A stretch of DNA of 64,000 nucleotides from Leptospirales bacterium (GTDB taxonomy: Bacteria; Spirochaetota; Leptospiria; Leptospirales; Leptonemataceae), in contig JAIBBM010000018.1 in the NCBI GenBank assembly GCA_019694685.1, positions 1 through 64,000 on the forward strand, written 5' to 3'. Each line of letters starts with the position of its first letter. The stretch's first letter is position 1. Under the pieces are notes generated by a model, which saw only the letters and a program-made list of their open reading frames with translations, did not search any database and was not told the origin of the DNA. The position numbers and the translations under genes were made by a program. Positions 27,851 through 36,095 of this stretch are shown piece after piece.

Positions 27851-27880
27851 TTCAAATCAGACCCGGAGGTCTGATTTGAA
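27851..27880. promoter_or_regulatory. Perfect 13-bp inverted repeat over the parA ribosome site and start
   Basis: TTCAAATCAGACC (27851-27863), loop CGGA, GGTCTGATTTGAA (27868-27880). The right half contains the end of the GGAGGT ribosome site (27865-27870) and the TTG start (27876-27878). As RNA it would fold into a 13-bp hairpin hiding the start; as DNA it is a good operator for an autorepressor such as ParA, ParB or Rep. Either would give copy-number-type feedback. Confidence 0.8.
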
Positions 27881-28649
27881 GTCTATCTGCGTCTATAACA
27901 ACAAGGGAGGCACAGGAAAAACTTTTCTTTCCTACGCCCTCAGTCAGTTTCTCTGGAAAGCCGGACGTCGCGTCGTCGTCATTGATCTCGACCCTCAGCA
28001 ATCCTGCGCGGATATGATTTGCCGAATCACCGGAGTGGACGAGACCACCAGCGCGCGTCGCCAATCCAATAACCTCTACGAAGCGATCAAACGCCGCGTC
28101 CGAATTGAAGATCTCACTTCAGATATCGCGCCAGGCTTGAGTATAGTAGCGGGGCATGAGGACCTGGCTGACGTCGCGGCAAAAACTCCGATCATGTTGC
28201 TCCCGGACCTGGTTTCGCGCCTCGCTGACAGATTCGACTATGCCATCTTCGATAACAACCCGAACTTCTCCATTTTCGTCCAATCCGCTATGATCGCATC
28301 AGAACTCATCTTGCTTCCGACCCTGATGAGTGTTGACGATCTGCAAAAAACACAATGGTCATACGAAGCCGCGCGCCAGAACAATCCGGATGCGGACATT
28401 CGTGTTATCCTGAATCAATTCAAAGGGGATGCAGATACAATACACAAACGCCGATTGGCCGATCACTTCGCCCCAACCTTCAACGGGGCAATTGCAGCCA
28501 CAAGCATTCCTTCCTCAGCAGTCATCGGCCGGTATCTGGACACAGGCGAACGGATCACCCGCGCGCAGGAAAAGCGCGCACTACTCGAGACCTTGTCTCG
28601 TCTCGTCGCCGAAATCATTAAAGAGCAAATCGTCGTGGAGGAATTCTAG
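27876..28649 (+). CDS. parA: ParA-family partition ATPase
   Basis: 257 residues. Deviant Walker A near the N-terminus (KSICVYNNKGGTGKT), Walker A'-type VVVIDLDPQQS, and Walker B-like FDYAIFDNNPN, as in Soj/ParA ATPases. It would use ATP-dependent nucleoid binding to segregate a replicon. I chose the TTG at 27876 because a perfect GGAGGT lies five bases upstream and the protein then starts directly with the P-loop strand; an ATG at 27834 would add 14 residues. The next gene (parB-like) begins one base after its stop. No N-terminal HTH, so autorepression, if any, would use another protein. Confidence 0.9.
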   Translation: MKSICVYNNKGGTGKTFLSYALSQFLWKAGRRVVVIDLDPQQSCADMICRITGVDETTSARRQSNNLYEAIKRRVRIEDLTSDIAPGLSIVAGHEDLADVAAKTPIMLLPDLVSRLADRFDYAIFDNNPNFSIFVQSAMIASELILLPTLMSVDDLQKTQWSYEAARQNNPDADIRVILNQFKGDADTIHKRRLADHFAPTFNGAIAATSIPSSAVIGRYLDTGERITRAQEKRALLETLSRLVAEIIKEQIVVEEF

Positions 28650-28650
28650 C

Positions 28651-29451
28651 ATGGCAAAGCTCAAGGTATCATCGCTTCGCTCCCCCGAATCCGCACCAGC
28701 AGCTGCTATCCCAATCCCACCGACCCAGAGACTGATCCGTGGATGGGAAGTTGACACAGAAAGAGTTGTGCCTCTGTCGCTCCTCGAACATCATCCGGAC
28801 AATGACCGGATCGTTCCTCGCCTGGGCGAAACCGATTTCCACAGCTTGAAAACGAGAATCGAAAAAGAAGGCCTCCAGGAGCCCTTGCATGTTGTCCAGG
28901 ATGGTGCAGGGAGCCGACTACTCGTCGTTTCTGGCAACGAACGCCTCCGTGCGCTACGCCTCCTTCGAGTGCAGGAAGTGCCCGCAATTCTAAAGGAATT
29001 CAGCTCTTCAGAAGAAATGCGGAACCATATCCTATCTGCCAACCTGGGAAGGAAGAACCCCTCCCGCAATCCGGCGCACAGACTCCTTGCAGTCTTCCCA
29101 CAAGCCGAATACCCGAGGCTCTATGAAAATCTCCAGGGGAAGAAAGGGGAGGTTGTGGAGCAACAAAGAGCAATGCGTGACCGAGTCTCAACGTTATTCG
29201 GCTGGTCACTCGAGTTCACAAACAAGACCATCCGGAAGACCCAAAGAAACAAAACGGTTGCCGCCACAATTACCCTCGACCCGAAAGCAAAGAAGCGAGT
29301 GGACCAGGCCCGTACGGAACTCAAGGACATACGCAAACGACTCACAAGCCTCGAGAAAGACAAAGACAAGATCAACGCCGAAATCGCGAGCCTTAAGCGA
29401 CAGGCCTCTGTTCGCCAGCGTATCGGGGCGAAGTTCGGAATATCGCTCTAA
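28651..29451 (+). CDS. parB: ParB-like partition protein
   Basis: 266 residues. An N-terminal ParB/Srx-like domain (~35-135): VVPLSLLEHHPDNDRIV, FHSLKTRIEKEGLQEPLHVV, then VVSGNERLRALRLL, and a GRKNPSRNP segment where classical ParB has GERR/box II. The C-terminal half is a charged coiled coil (KDIRKRLTSLEKDKDKINAEIASL) that may dimerise. GGAGG precedes the ATG by ten bases. It follows parA directly. The middle HTH is weak, so DNA binding could use a different mode. A parS site was not identified. Confidence 0.85.
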   Translation: MAKLKVSSLRSPESAPAAAIPIPPTQRLIRGWEVDTERVVPLSLLEHHPDNDRIVPRLGETDFHSLKTRIEKEGLQEPLHVVQDGAGSRLLVVSGNERLRALRLLRVQEVPAILKEFSSSEEMRNHILSANLGRKNPSRNPAHRLLAVFPQAEYPRLYENLQGKKGEVVEQQRAMRDRVSTLFGWSLEFTNKTIRKTQRNKTVAATITLDPKAKKRVDQARTELKDIRKRLTSLEKDKDKINAEIASLKRQASVRQRIGAKFGISL

Positions 29452-29823
29452 GGCGACTGCCTGGATATCGGCAGCGGCAGACCAATGCGCCGAAATCCAG
29501 GCGCAACTTTTTCCACCGCTTCCTCTGTTTTTTCGTGGACAGGATACGGACGCAATACTATACATGTACTGGTACTGATCCCCACGGGATCTCCCAGACC
29601 CAACCCGGACCCGGCGCGTGTGGTAGCGCACCGGGTCCACGTTCCTCCAAAATCCCTGAGAACCCAAATATTTCGCTCTTGACTTTTTTCCCAATAATGT
29701 AATTATGTCACATTACTGTCGGGCACTACCACTTCGCAGGCAGTAGTAACAGGGTCTGGGACGGCCAAATACTCGACCGTCCCTTTCTAAATGCGCCCAA
29801 AAGGGCAGGGGAGAGGTACGCAT
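29452..29823. other. parB-rep intergenic region with hairpin and promoter-like sequence
   Basis: A GC-rich stem GGACCCGG (29607-29614) / CCGGGTCC (29631-29638) encloses 16 bases; no T-run follows, so it may be a cis-acting structure rather than a terminator. Further on, TTGACT (about 29680) followed by AT-rich DNA forms a possible promoter for the replication gene. The stretch ATTATGTCACATT (29702-29714) matches the terminal repeat of the insertion element at 32.7-34.5 kb and could be an abandoned end. An origin could lie here. Confidence 0.45.
29607..29638. promoter_or_regulatory. GC-rich hairpin upstream of rep-like gene
   Basis: Arms GGACCCGG and CCGGGTCC, both 8 bases and perfectly complementary, loop CGCGTGTGGTAGCGCA. 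It lies 156 bases after parB and about 185 before the rep-like ATG. Possible roles are a partition site, origin structure or antisense-control element. Confidence 0.45.
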
Positions 29824-30531
29824 ATGGTCCAAGCACAACGGGCAGGATCCCGCATGCTCGCACGTCAAAAAGCAGTGCAGCCGACGCGCGATCGCACCAC
29901 AAAAAAGACATTCGTTGAGTTCCCACAATGGTTACTCGGCTCATTGCATCTATTCAATGGGATCGAGTGGAAGATACTGTCCCTGGTTGCATACAAGAAC
30001 GGTTTTTCAGACGCAACCAGGGAATTCTCTGTTCGATACCTCGCAGCCAAGACTGGGGAATCAAAAAGCACAATCCACCGGCATTTGAAACTAATGCTCA
30101 CTGCGGGCTTGCTACACAAACGCGGAGAAGGGCGCCGCAAGATCCAGATTCTTGAAATTCCGGCCCTGAGCCCTTTCCAATCCACCGCCACCGCACCTAG
30201 CATAGTCGCGATGCACCTGGACAGAACTGTCCCGAATAAGGAGATGGGAACGTCCCCCGTAGCGGTACAAGTATCTACTCCTTCAGTACCACTCTACCCA
30301 GTACCACAATGGTCCAGAATAAAGACAATGCTTCAAGCAACAGTTCCATCGCCTATGTACCGGCAATTCATCGAAAAGCTGAGGGTTACGTTCGATGGAA
30401 AATCTCTAAACCTCCACGTCATAAATCCTCAGCAAGCACAACACCTCCAAAAATTCTATCTCCAAAGAATCAAAGAAGCGGCATTGCAAGAGAATGTAAT
30501 CGAGGTTGAGATATGCCTGGATCCGGCGTGA
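29824..30531 (+). CDS. Replication-initiator-like protein: winged helix + DnaA-N-like domain
   Basis: 235 residues from ATG 29824, preceded by GGGGAGAGG. Residues ~35-105 form a winged-helix DNA-binding domain (FNGIEWKILSLVAYKNGF, SVRYLAAKTGESKSTIHRHLKLMLTAGLL). After a Ser/Pro linker, residues ~165-233 match the DnaA N-terminal domain pattern: QWSRIKTMLQATVPSPMYRQ, then IEKLRVTFDGKSLNLHV, then QKFYLQRIKEAA. That domain contacts DnaB or other initiation factors. Together with parA-parB this suggests a plasmid-type initiator, though a transcription-regulator role is possible. No iterons are obvious. Confidence 0.7.
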   Translation: MVQAQRAGSRMLARQKAVQPTRDRTTKKTFVEFPQWLLGSLHLFNGIEWKILSLVAYKNGFSDATREFSVRYLAAKTGESKSTIHRHLKLMLTAGLLHKRGEGRRKIQILEIPALSPFQSTATAPSIVAMHLDRTVPNKEMGTSPVAVQVSTPSVPLYPVPQWSRIKTMLQATVPSPMYRQFIEKLRVTFDGKSLNLHVINPQQAQHLQKFYLQRIKEAALQENVIEVEICLDPA

Positions 30532-31154
30532 TTACACCGATATGATCTCTTAGTTGAATGTAAGACCGTGAATCTTATAGGCAGCTTACGGACCGAGCTC
30601 GTCCGCTCACTTTGTCGCAGGGAACTGCTCAATCAAACGCAGGGTAGCAATATTTTGAAAAGAATCGAGAAACGATACTTGCAAAAAAATATATCGAAAC
30701 TTGCGCAAAAAGCTTGCCTTCGATTCAAATCAGCACCGAGGCTGGTTCGGTTCCTCTCCTGGGACTCACCTGGCGAAGCCGTGCCCAGAGAGGGAAGGTT
30801 TGGTTTTGAAAAACGATCCTCCCATTAAGGCCTTGCATTCTAACTCCTTTCACCCCCAAGAAACGTTGAGGGTCTCGATCTACATCTTTCCAGGATTGGC
30901 ATTTGCGAGACCGCCGGGGAGCGGCACAAGGCGGATGCCCTTTAGATTCTGGTTGGGACAGTGCTTTTAAGAAGTGCGTCCCGTTTGAGACCATTCCAAT
31001 CCTGTGCCAAGGGGGCAGCTGACGGACCGAGCTCCCTTGGAGTGGAAGTGGCTACCATGTTAAATCAGCCGTGCAATGTAAGACGCGTTTCTCGGAAGGG
31101 GAGGGGGGATGGGATGCCAACAATCGTCGTTATGCGCCATTGGGTCCCTAGATT
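30532..31154. other. Non-coding stretch with a 20-bp direct repeat
   Basis: No convincing gene in about 620 bases. GCAGCTTACGGACCGAGCTC at 30581-30600 recurs at 31015-31034 with one change, and AATGTAAGAC recurs near both (30559 and 31076). These paired units flank ~400 bases and may be ends of a lost mobile element or a recombination site. The region separates the replicon module from the first cassette gene and could hold an origin or an integration site. Confidence 0.5.
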
Positions 31155-32039
31155 ATGAAACTCACTATCAACGCAATCGTGCAGGGGCAAATCACACAGT
31201 TGCTCTCCCAAATTGGCCCACTCGGTCAAATCATTGTCCCCGATCCCGATACCACCAGACTCGAACGCAACTTGGATACATTACTGAATGTAGACAATCC
31301 GTCTAAAGTATCCGTTCTCGCGATGGATGGATACCGGTACTCTCAAGGATCCTTCCGCCAACAGGCAACAATCCCTATCGTACTATGGGGCTTGCACGAC
31401 TTGACAATGCGTGTCCTTAAAGCAAATGAACGCTTCCTGTTCTATTCGGATGACCCCCCAAAGATTGATCTGGGCGACGGTGGCTTTCTTATCTTTCCTA
31501 CGCCGTTACATTCGCTGCTCTACGCTGTCTGGTTTGAGGTTGGCCTAAGGCTTTACAACACGTACCATATTTCACCAGAATTCCGCAAACTCGTTGGACC
31601 ACTGACGATGCGCTACTCGATTGCATACAATGATCTGATTCAAGTGGATTCAAATTACTATGGACCCGCCATTATCACTGCTGCCCGAATAATATCCAGA
31701 GACCGCCTCAATAGATGCTTGCTCGATCAGGGAAGCGTCGATTGGTTTATGCGCTATTTCAATGGTGTTGAGAATCTTCAGCTCATCTCCCTACCCGAGG
31801 TTATGAATATTCTTAAGGAAATCTATGGCAAGCTATACCATCCACCCCAGCTCAATGCGCAATCCGAGACATCCCTGTTCCAATTGCTAAAGGATAAGCA
31901 CTGGGGATTCCGATCGATACACATCCAGAGCATTGGAGATCTTCCGATCAAAGGAGGCAACATCGGCGTTCACAACCTTTGCGTCCAAGCGCTTGCTGGG
32001 CTGCAGAAGTCAAGGTCACTGTGTCTTTGGGCAATCTGA
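31155..32039 (+). CDS. Unknown cassette protein with cyclase-like motif
   Basis: 294 residues from ATG 31155. No signal peptide. The segment SIAYNDLIQVDSNYYGPAIITAARIISRDRLN resembles the C-terminal part of class III nucleotide cyclase domains, where a G(P/R)A(I/V)N.AAR motif is typical. The early acidic metal site is less clear (VSVLAMDGYRYSQG may correspond). It may be a degenerate or divergent cyclase-like regulator; I am not sure. It is the first gene of the cassette region and is followed by a palindromic site at 32071. Confidence 0.55.
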   Translation: MKLTINAIVQGQITQLLSQIGPLGQIIVPDPDTTRLERNLDTLLNVDNPSKVSVLAMDGYRYSQGSFRQQATIPIVLWGLHDLTMRVLKANERFLFYSDDPPKIDLGDGGFLIFPTPLHSLLYAVWFEVGLRLYNTYHISPEFRKLVGPLTMRYSIAYNDLIQVDSNYYGPAIITAARIISRDRLNRCLLDQGSVDWFMRYFNGVENLQLISLPEVMNILKEIYGKLYHPPQLNAQSETSLFQLLKDKHWGFRSIHIQSIGDLPIKGGNIGVHNLCVQALAGLQKSRSLCLWAI

Positions 32040-32070
32040 ACACGGTGGGATTAGAATAGGGACCGGACGG

Positions 32071-32107
32071 CGCATAACTCGCGTTACCCACCCACCACGT
32101 TAGACGC
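32071..32107. repeat. attC-like palindromic site 1
   Basis: GCATAAC (32072-32078), 20 bases, GTTAGAC (32099-32105). The right core fits the integron consensus GTTRRRY; the left core deviates at one base from RYYYAAC. It follows the cassette gene ending at 32039 and an IS481 remnant lies immediately to its right. Confidence 0.6.
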
Positions 32108-32125
32108 AGAATGAGTCGAGTTTTC

Positions 32126-32610
32126 CGAACGAATAGAGCCAAACCGGCTCAGAATGGGCGACATGAAAGAATGCATCGCACGTTGAAAGAGCACACCGCA
32201 CTGCCTCCACGTTCCTCCCTCAGTGATCAACAAAACGCCTTCGACACTTTCAGAAACGAATAAAACAACGAGCGTCCTCATCACGCGCTTGAGATGAAAG
32301 TACCCGGCAGTGTTTACGGAAAATCAAATCGCGAGATTCGGGAACTCCGGCAGTGGAATATCAAACAAATATTGAAGTTCACAGGATCTCCGACGAAGGA
32401 ACGTCCCGAAGCGGAATCCATCATGTTTTCCTGAGTCCTGCCTTGCGCAATGAAACCATCGGTCTGGAAGAGATTTCAGAACGACATTCCCGCATTCATT
32501 TTGTTTCAGCCGCAATTGGTGTGCTGGATACATTTACGGGGAAGTGCTTGCCTACAAGAATCCAATGGCCAGAATCTAAAGATCAGGTGTTACCCATCCG
32601 CCCGGTTTGA
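32126..32610 (+). pseudogene. IS481-family transposase, 3' remnant, frameshifted
   Basis: The translated pieces match the end of IS481-type transposases: NGRHERMHRTLKEHTALPP, then QQNAFDTFRNE followed by an in-frame stop, then NNERPHHALEMKVPGSVY. In another frame (from ~32353) comes the usual C-terminal tail: IEVHRISDEG, HHVFLSPALRNETIGLEE, GVLDTFTGKCLP. The N-terminal half and the catalytic Asp residues are missing. At least one stop and one frameshift show it is dead. Confidence 0.75.
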
Positions 32611-32839
32611 TCTGTTACCAATCGTCCAGTTTATTCACGCATCAATTCTCAACGGTGTGACATAATAGATGTTATCGGAACCGGCATATTTCTTCAGAAT
32701 AGAATGTAATCCAAACTCGGTCTGATTCCTCAAAACAAAATGTAATCGAAATTGGTCGCCGCAAGCCTTGCGGGTTTTCCGGTGGCACGGAGCTCTCAGG
32801 GTTGAATAGAAACTACACTCAAGGCTCCTGAGCAAGCCT

Positions 32840-33884
32840 GTGATACCCGGGACCGCGAAAGAATGTCCAACATCACGGGCTCCAGTGGAAAAGATATGGG
32901 AAATTCTCGACTATGTTTGCAGCAAACGCCTGGTCGGTGCCCTCCCGGAAATGGTCACGCGCCTCGAGCATTTTGGTGAGATTGAAATCAATGCAGCAAC
33001 TAAAAAGAAACTGACTACAATTAGCGCATCGACTGCCGAGCGCTTGCTGGGACCCGCCCGGAAGAAACTGGGGCGGCGCGGCGCATCGATGACAAGTCCG
33101 GGAAATATCTGATCGATCGCATCCCGACTAAGACCTTCGGTGAATGGAAAGACACGGTGTCTGGTCACGTCCAGATGGATTTCGTTGCGCATAACGGTGG
33201 TAATGTGTTCGGCGGGTTTCGCCACACGTTACGCGCCACTGATATCGGATCCGGATGGACTATTTGCACTCTGGTCCGCAACAAGATGGAGTTCCAGATG
33301 CTCAAAGCCCTCATAAACATGCGGAAACCTTCCCTTTTCCGCTCCGGGGAATGCATTCGGACAACGGCTCAGAATTTATCAACGAGATGGCCCTCAAGTT
33401 TGCAGCGAGATTCGAGATGAAATTCACAAGAAGCCGGCCATACAAAAAGAATGACTGTGCACACATTGAGCAGAAAAACTACAGTATCATCCGACGAAAC
33501 ACGGCTATTTGCGCTATGATCAACCACAGCATGGTGTTGCTCTCAAGGAACTCAACGGATATTTGAACCTCTACGTGAACTACTTCCAGCCAATCATGAT
33601 GCTGGTCGAAAAGCACCGCATCGGCGCGAGAGCATTTCAAGAAATATGACCTCCCGAGAACACCTTATCACCGGCTTCACGATCGCGATGATGTCTCTCC
33701 GGCACTAAAGAAGGAGCCGCGTAATACGGAACCTGAACCCGGCGGAGTTAAAGCGACAGAAAACGACTGCCAGAAACGCCTGATCCGCTCGGCCGCTCCA
33801 CTCCGGGCACCGACCAAACTGGTCAAAGTCCGGCGCCCAAAAGAAAGAAACAAACGACACCCCGCTGGCGGCGCAACGGTGTAG
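32840..33884 (+). pseudogene. DDE (rve-type) transposase, multiply frameshifted
   Basis: Pieces in three frames together give an integrase-type transposase: an N-terminal part KIWEILDYVCSKRLVGALPE, the first Asp in GHVQMDFVAHNGG, the second in MHSDNGSEFIN, the Glu in HIEQKN, and a C-terminal part ELNGYLNLYVNYFQP with KHRIGARA and PRTPYHRL. These match transposases of the IS481/ISNCY (IS1202-like) kind. Frame changes occur near 33100, 33350 and 33570. Not functional. Confidence 0.75.
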
Positions 33885-34225
33885 CCGGCCAGCCGAATCC
33901 GTTCCTTGAAAGGCAGAGGATGGAAGAACTCCGGCGGGCAGCAGACTCAAGGGAGGGATGAGCCTGCCCGAGGGCAAAAAACGGCTTCCCGGGTGCCACA
34001 GAACGGACCAGGATGGATTACATTTTCAATGAAGAATCGGAGGTCCGTTCGATTCTCTTCTTACTTGAAGCAATTCGACCAGCATATTGAATCACTTAAG
34101 AATGTATCTGGAGGTTAATCCGTTGCATCACTAAATATCCGGGGGCGCTTGAGCCGCCGCGAGCATTATGAGGCTGGAAGCGATGGAACAACGCCCGAAA
34201 CATAACGGAAAAGACGTAGTCCCTT

Positions 34226-34440
34226 GAGAAGATTTGGAAGATTGTGGACCTCTGTGCGGCAAGCGACTTGCTGCTGCACTTCCCGAGACACTCCGAAAGT
34301 CGCAGCAATTTCAGGAGTTGCCAATCCGTCGCGATGTCCGTGCGAAACTCCTGAGTATTAGTTCGGTGACGATCGATCGACTTCTTGCTTTCGCAAAAGG
34401 TAGAAACGTGGACGCGTGGCGAGAAAGACAGCTTGACGGC
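34226..34440 (+). pseudogene. N-terminal fragment of a related transposase
   Basis: Translates in two frames into a sequence similar to the N-terminal part of the pseudogene at 32840: KIWKIVDLCA then ALPETLRKSQQF, followed by RAKLLSISSVTIDRLLAFAK. This parallels LTTISASTAERLLGPARK of the first copy. DNA identity is low, so it is a separate element rather than a recent duplicate. Confidence 0.6.
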
Positions 34441-34535
34441 TTCGTTGTTGATCGGAATTCCATGATGACATACATCCTTATTATGTCACATTGAGATTGA
34501 CGTCTTTATTCAATCCCGCCAACTGAGGTTCTAGA

Positions 34536-34958
34536 ATGAGTACCCTATCTCTGCCAGAATTAATTTTCCTATATGCAAATAACTACCTGAAAGCCCAAGT
34601 CGATCAAGTCTTGGCCGAGGAAAATTGGTCAAATCAGGACTTTGATAAAAAATACTGGGATTATGTCCGCAATTACCTCGAAATTCGCAAACAGCACGAA
34701 AAAGGCCCATTGTCCAAAGAGTTGCTACTAGAAACTTTGGATAGACTCAAGAAAATCCGATTAAAAGAGACACATAGTCGCCTCTTCAATAGTCTAATTG
34801 GTGGGTTGAGAAAAGAATTCCCTATTACAGACGCAGTTTATGATGCGGTCAAAGCACGTCTTAAACCATTTATGGAAAAGGACGATATAGATCTTAATAT
34901 AATTGTGGAAATGCGAAAGATTGAGCAGGAGTTAAAAAGCAATGACGGCAAAATATAA
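34536..34958 (+). CDS. Small helical protein, unknown, first gene of a three-gene cassette
   Basis: 140 residues, no signal peptide or membrane helix, rich in Lys/Glu and predicted helical throughout (LDRLKKIRLKETHSRLFNSL). It overlaps the next gene by 17 bases. The DNA is more AT-rich than neighbouring regions, which suggests separate origin. The family is not recognised. Confidence 0.55.
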   Translation: MSTLSLPELIFLYANNYLKAQVDQVLAEENWSNQDFDKKYWDYVRNYLEIRKQHEKGPLSKELLLETLDRLKKIRLKETHSRLFNSLIGGLRKEFPITDAVYDAVKARLKPFMEKDDIDLNIIVEMRKIEQELKSNDGKI

Positions 34959-35160
34959 GTCAAGCAACCTCCTCGATTCCGTAACGCAACTCTATCAAGT
35001 TGTCACGGGTCACCCCGTAACGGTCGACGAGATTGTAAGCAAAGCCCTTGATCTGAAAATTCGCGAAGGCTTGGTCCAGTCATCGGAACATCTAGGCAAA
35101 TTCCCCATGCAGGCCCATATCTTAGAGGATGATATTTCTGAGGAACCCTTCTGTTTCTGA
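34942..35160 (+). CDS. Small hypothetical protein, middle gene of three-gene cassette
   Basis: 72 residues from ATG 34942, inside the end of the preceding gene; its own stop lies five bases before the next ATG. Contains VTVDEIVSKALDLKIREGL, a helical stretch that could be a small DNA-binding or interaction helix pair. No recognised family. Tight packing implies one translated unit with its neighbours. Confidence 0.5.
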   Translation: MTAKYKSSNLLDSVTQLYQVVTGHPVTVDEIVSKALDLKIREGLVQSSEHLGKFPMQAHILEDDISEEPFCF

Positions 35161-35165
35161 GGATC

Positions 35166-35693
35166 ATGCCAAATTCAATAGACGAGATCGCCATAGCGAT
35201 CGATGAGAATGCGACTGTAATCAGCGCCCTAGAATTAGTTGCGGCCGAACTAAACATTCCCTTGAATGCGTCACCTTTGGTCAACTTTCGTGACGCGTTG
35301 TTTCATTATGTGAAGCTTTACCCTAACCAATCTGACCCTCTTTTGTTCGCCGCGCAATCTGCCTCCATAAGTGAACACCTCGCTCGTGGTTTGAAGGATA
35401 TGCTACTTCACATGTCCCACGTTCTTCGCCTGCGATTGTTGGCCATTCTGAACACGAATATCACTGTGATGAACAAACCTCGCAAAGAACGAGTGCTCTT
35501 GGTTTCGCTCGTTTCTCAGTTGAGCGATTTAGACTTGGAAATGCGTCGCAATTTCGGAGAATACAACTCACAAATGATTGGCGGCTTTGTATCAACTTTA
35601 CGAGACGTTATCGCGGACGCGAATGGACTAATCAAAGATTGGGGCTTAATTCCTTCCCTCCTATCCGAAAGATTGGAAAGAACCCGCTACTAA
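35166..35693 (+). CDS. Helical hypothetical protein, last gene of three-gene cassette
   Basis: 175 residues, mostly alpha-helical with repeated Leu and no export signal. The region SEHLARGLKDMLLHMSHVLRLRLL might be a four-helix domain. It has no RNxxxH motif, so a HEPN assignment is not supported. A palindromic site begins 15 bases after its stop, so the three genes travel as one cassette if the array model is right. Confidence 0.5.
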   Translation: MPNSIDEIAIAIDENATVISALELVAAELNIPLNASPLVNFRDALFHYVKLYPNQSDPLLFAAQSASISEHLARGLKDMLLHMSHVLRLRLLAILNTNITVMNKPRKERVLLVSLVSQLSDLDLEMRRNFGEYNSQMIGGFVSTLRDVIADANGLIKDWGLIPSLLSERLERTRY

Positions 35694-35707
35694 CATTCGG
35701 CAGGATG

Positions 35708-35735
35708 GCGTAACTCTCGGTAGCATGCGTTATAC
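35708..35735. repeat. attC-like palindromic site 2
   Basis: GCGTAAC (35708-35714), TCTCGGTAGCATGC, GTTATAC (35729-35735), followed by GAAAGCCCGCC, which weakly pairs with CGGCAGG on the left. Same order and orientation as the other sites. Confidence 0.65.
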
Positions 35736-35832
35736 GAAAGCCCGCCTCCAAGAATCCTTCATGAGCAAAAAGGTTCTGACCTGAAAAAGGGGACAGCGCG
35801 TCAGGCAACTTCCAGAATAGCGGAGGTTGCAA

Positions 35833-35980
35833 ATGGGAAAGGGAAAAAGGAAATTCAGTCAGGATTCAAGGAAGCCGCTATGAAACAGGTGCTGATCGGA
35901 GATCGATCCATGAAGGAGATTGCCACTCGGCATCGAAATCTGGCATCTGAGTGCCTAGAAAGCAGCCGTCACATTTTCCG
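35833..35980 (+). pseudogene. IS3-type OrfA (HTH) fragment
   Basis: ATG 35833 reads MGKGKRKFSQD and, after a frameshift, FKEAAMKQVLIGDRSMKEIATRH. This matches the start of IS3/IS911 OrfA proteins (KRKFS.EFK.EAV..V..G.S...IA...G). Only the N-terminal HTH part is present. It occupies the gap between two palindromic sites, where no intact gene exists. Confidence 0.6.
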
Positions 35981-36020
35981 AAATCGTTCTGCACAAAAAA
36001 GTAACTTTAGCGGCTCTACG

Positions 36021-36051
36021 TTCGCATAACTACCGCTAAATGTTATGCGAA
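36021..36051. repeat. attC-like palindromic site 3 (perfect 10-bp arms)
   Basis: TTCGCATAAC (36021-36030) and GTTATGCGAA (36042-36051) are perfect reverse complements around TACCGCTAAAT. This is the cleanest of the eight sites. The next gene begins 45 bases later. Confidence 0.7.
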
Positions 36052-36095
36052 ATTCCCCCACGGGCAGTACTTAAATTAGATATTTGGATCACAAG

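Larger units (their letters stand above)
32656..34490. mobile_element. Degenerate insertion element(s) bounded by 12-bp inverted repeats
   Basis: TGTGACATAATA (32656-32667) is the exact reverse complement of TATTATGTCACA (34479-34490). Sub-terminal AATGTAATC motifs occur near 32702 and 32742, and inverted near 34015. Inside are a frameshifted DDE transposase (32840-33884) and a second, shorter fragment of a related transposase (34226-34440). The arrangement suggests one insertion element inserted beside, or recombined with, a relative. All coding parts are broken. Confidence 0.6.

Noticed and set aside
29206..29694. 162-codon minus-strand reading over the end of parB
   Set aside because: Antisense to parB; composition matches a shadow and no start signal is present.
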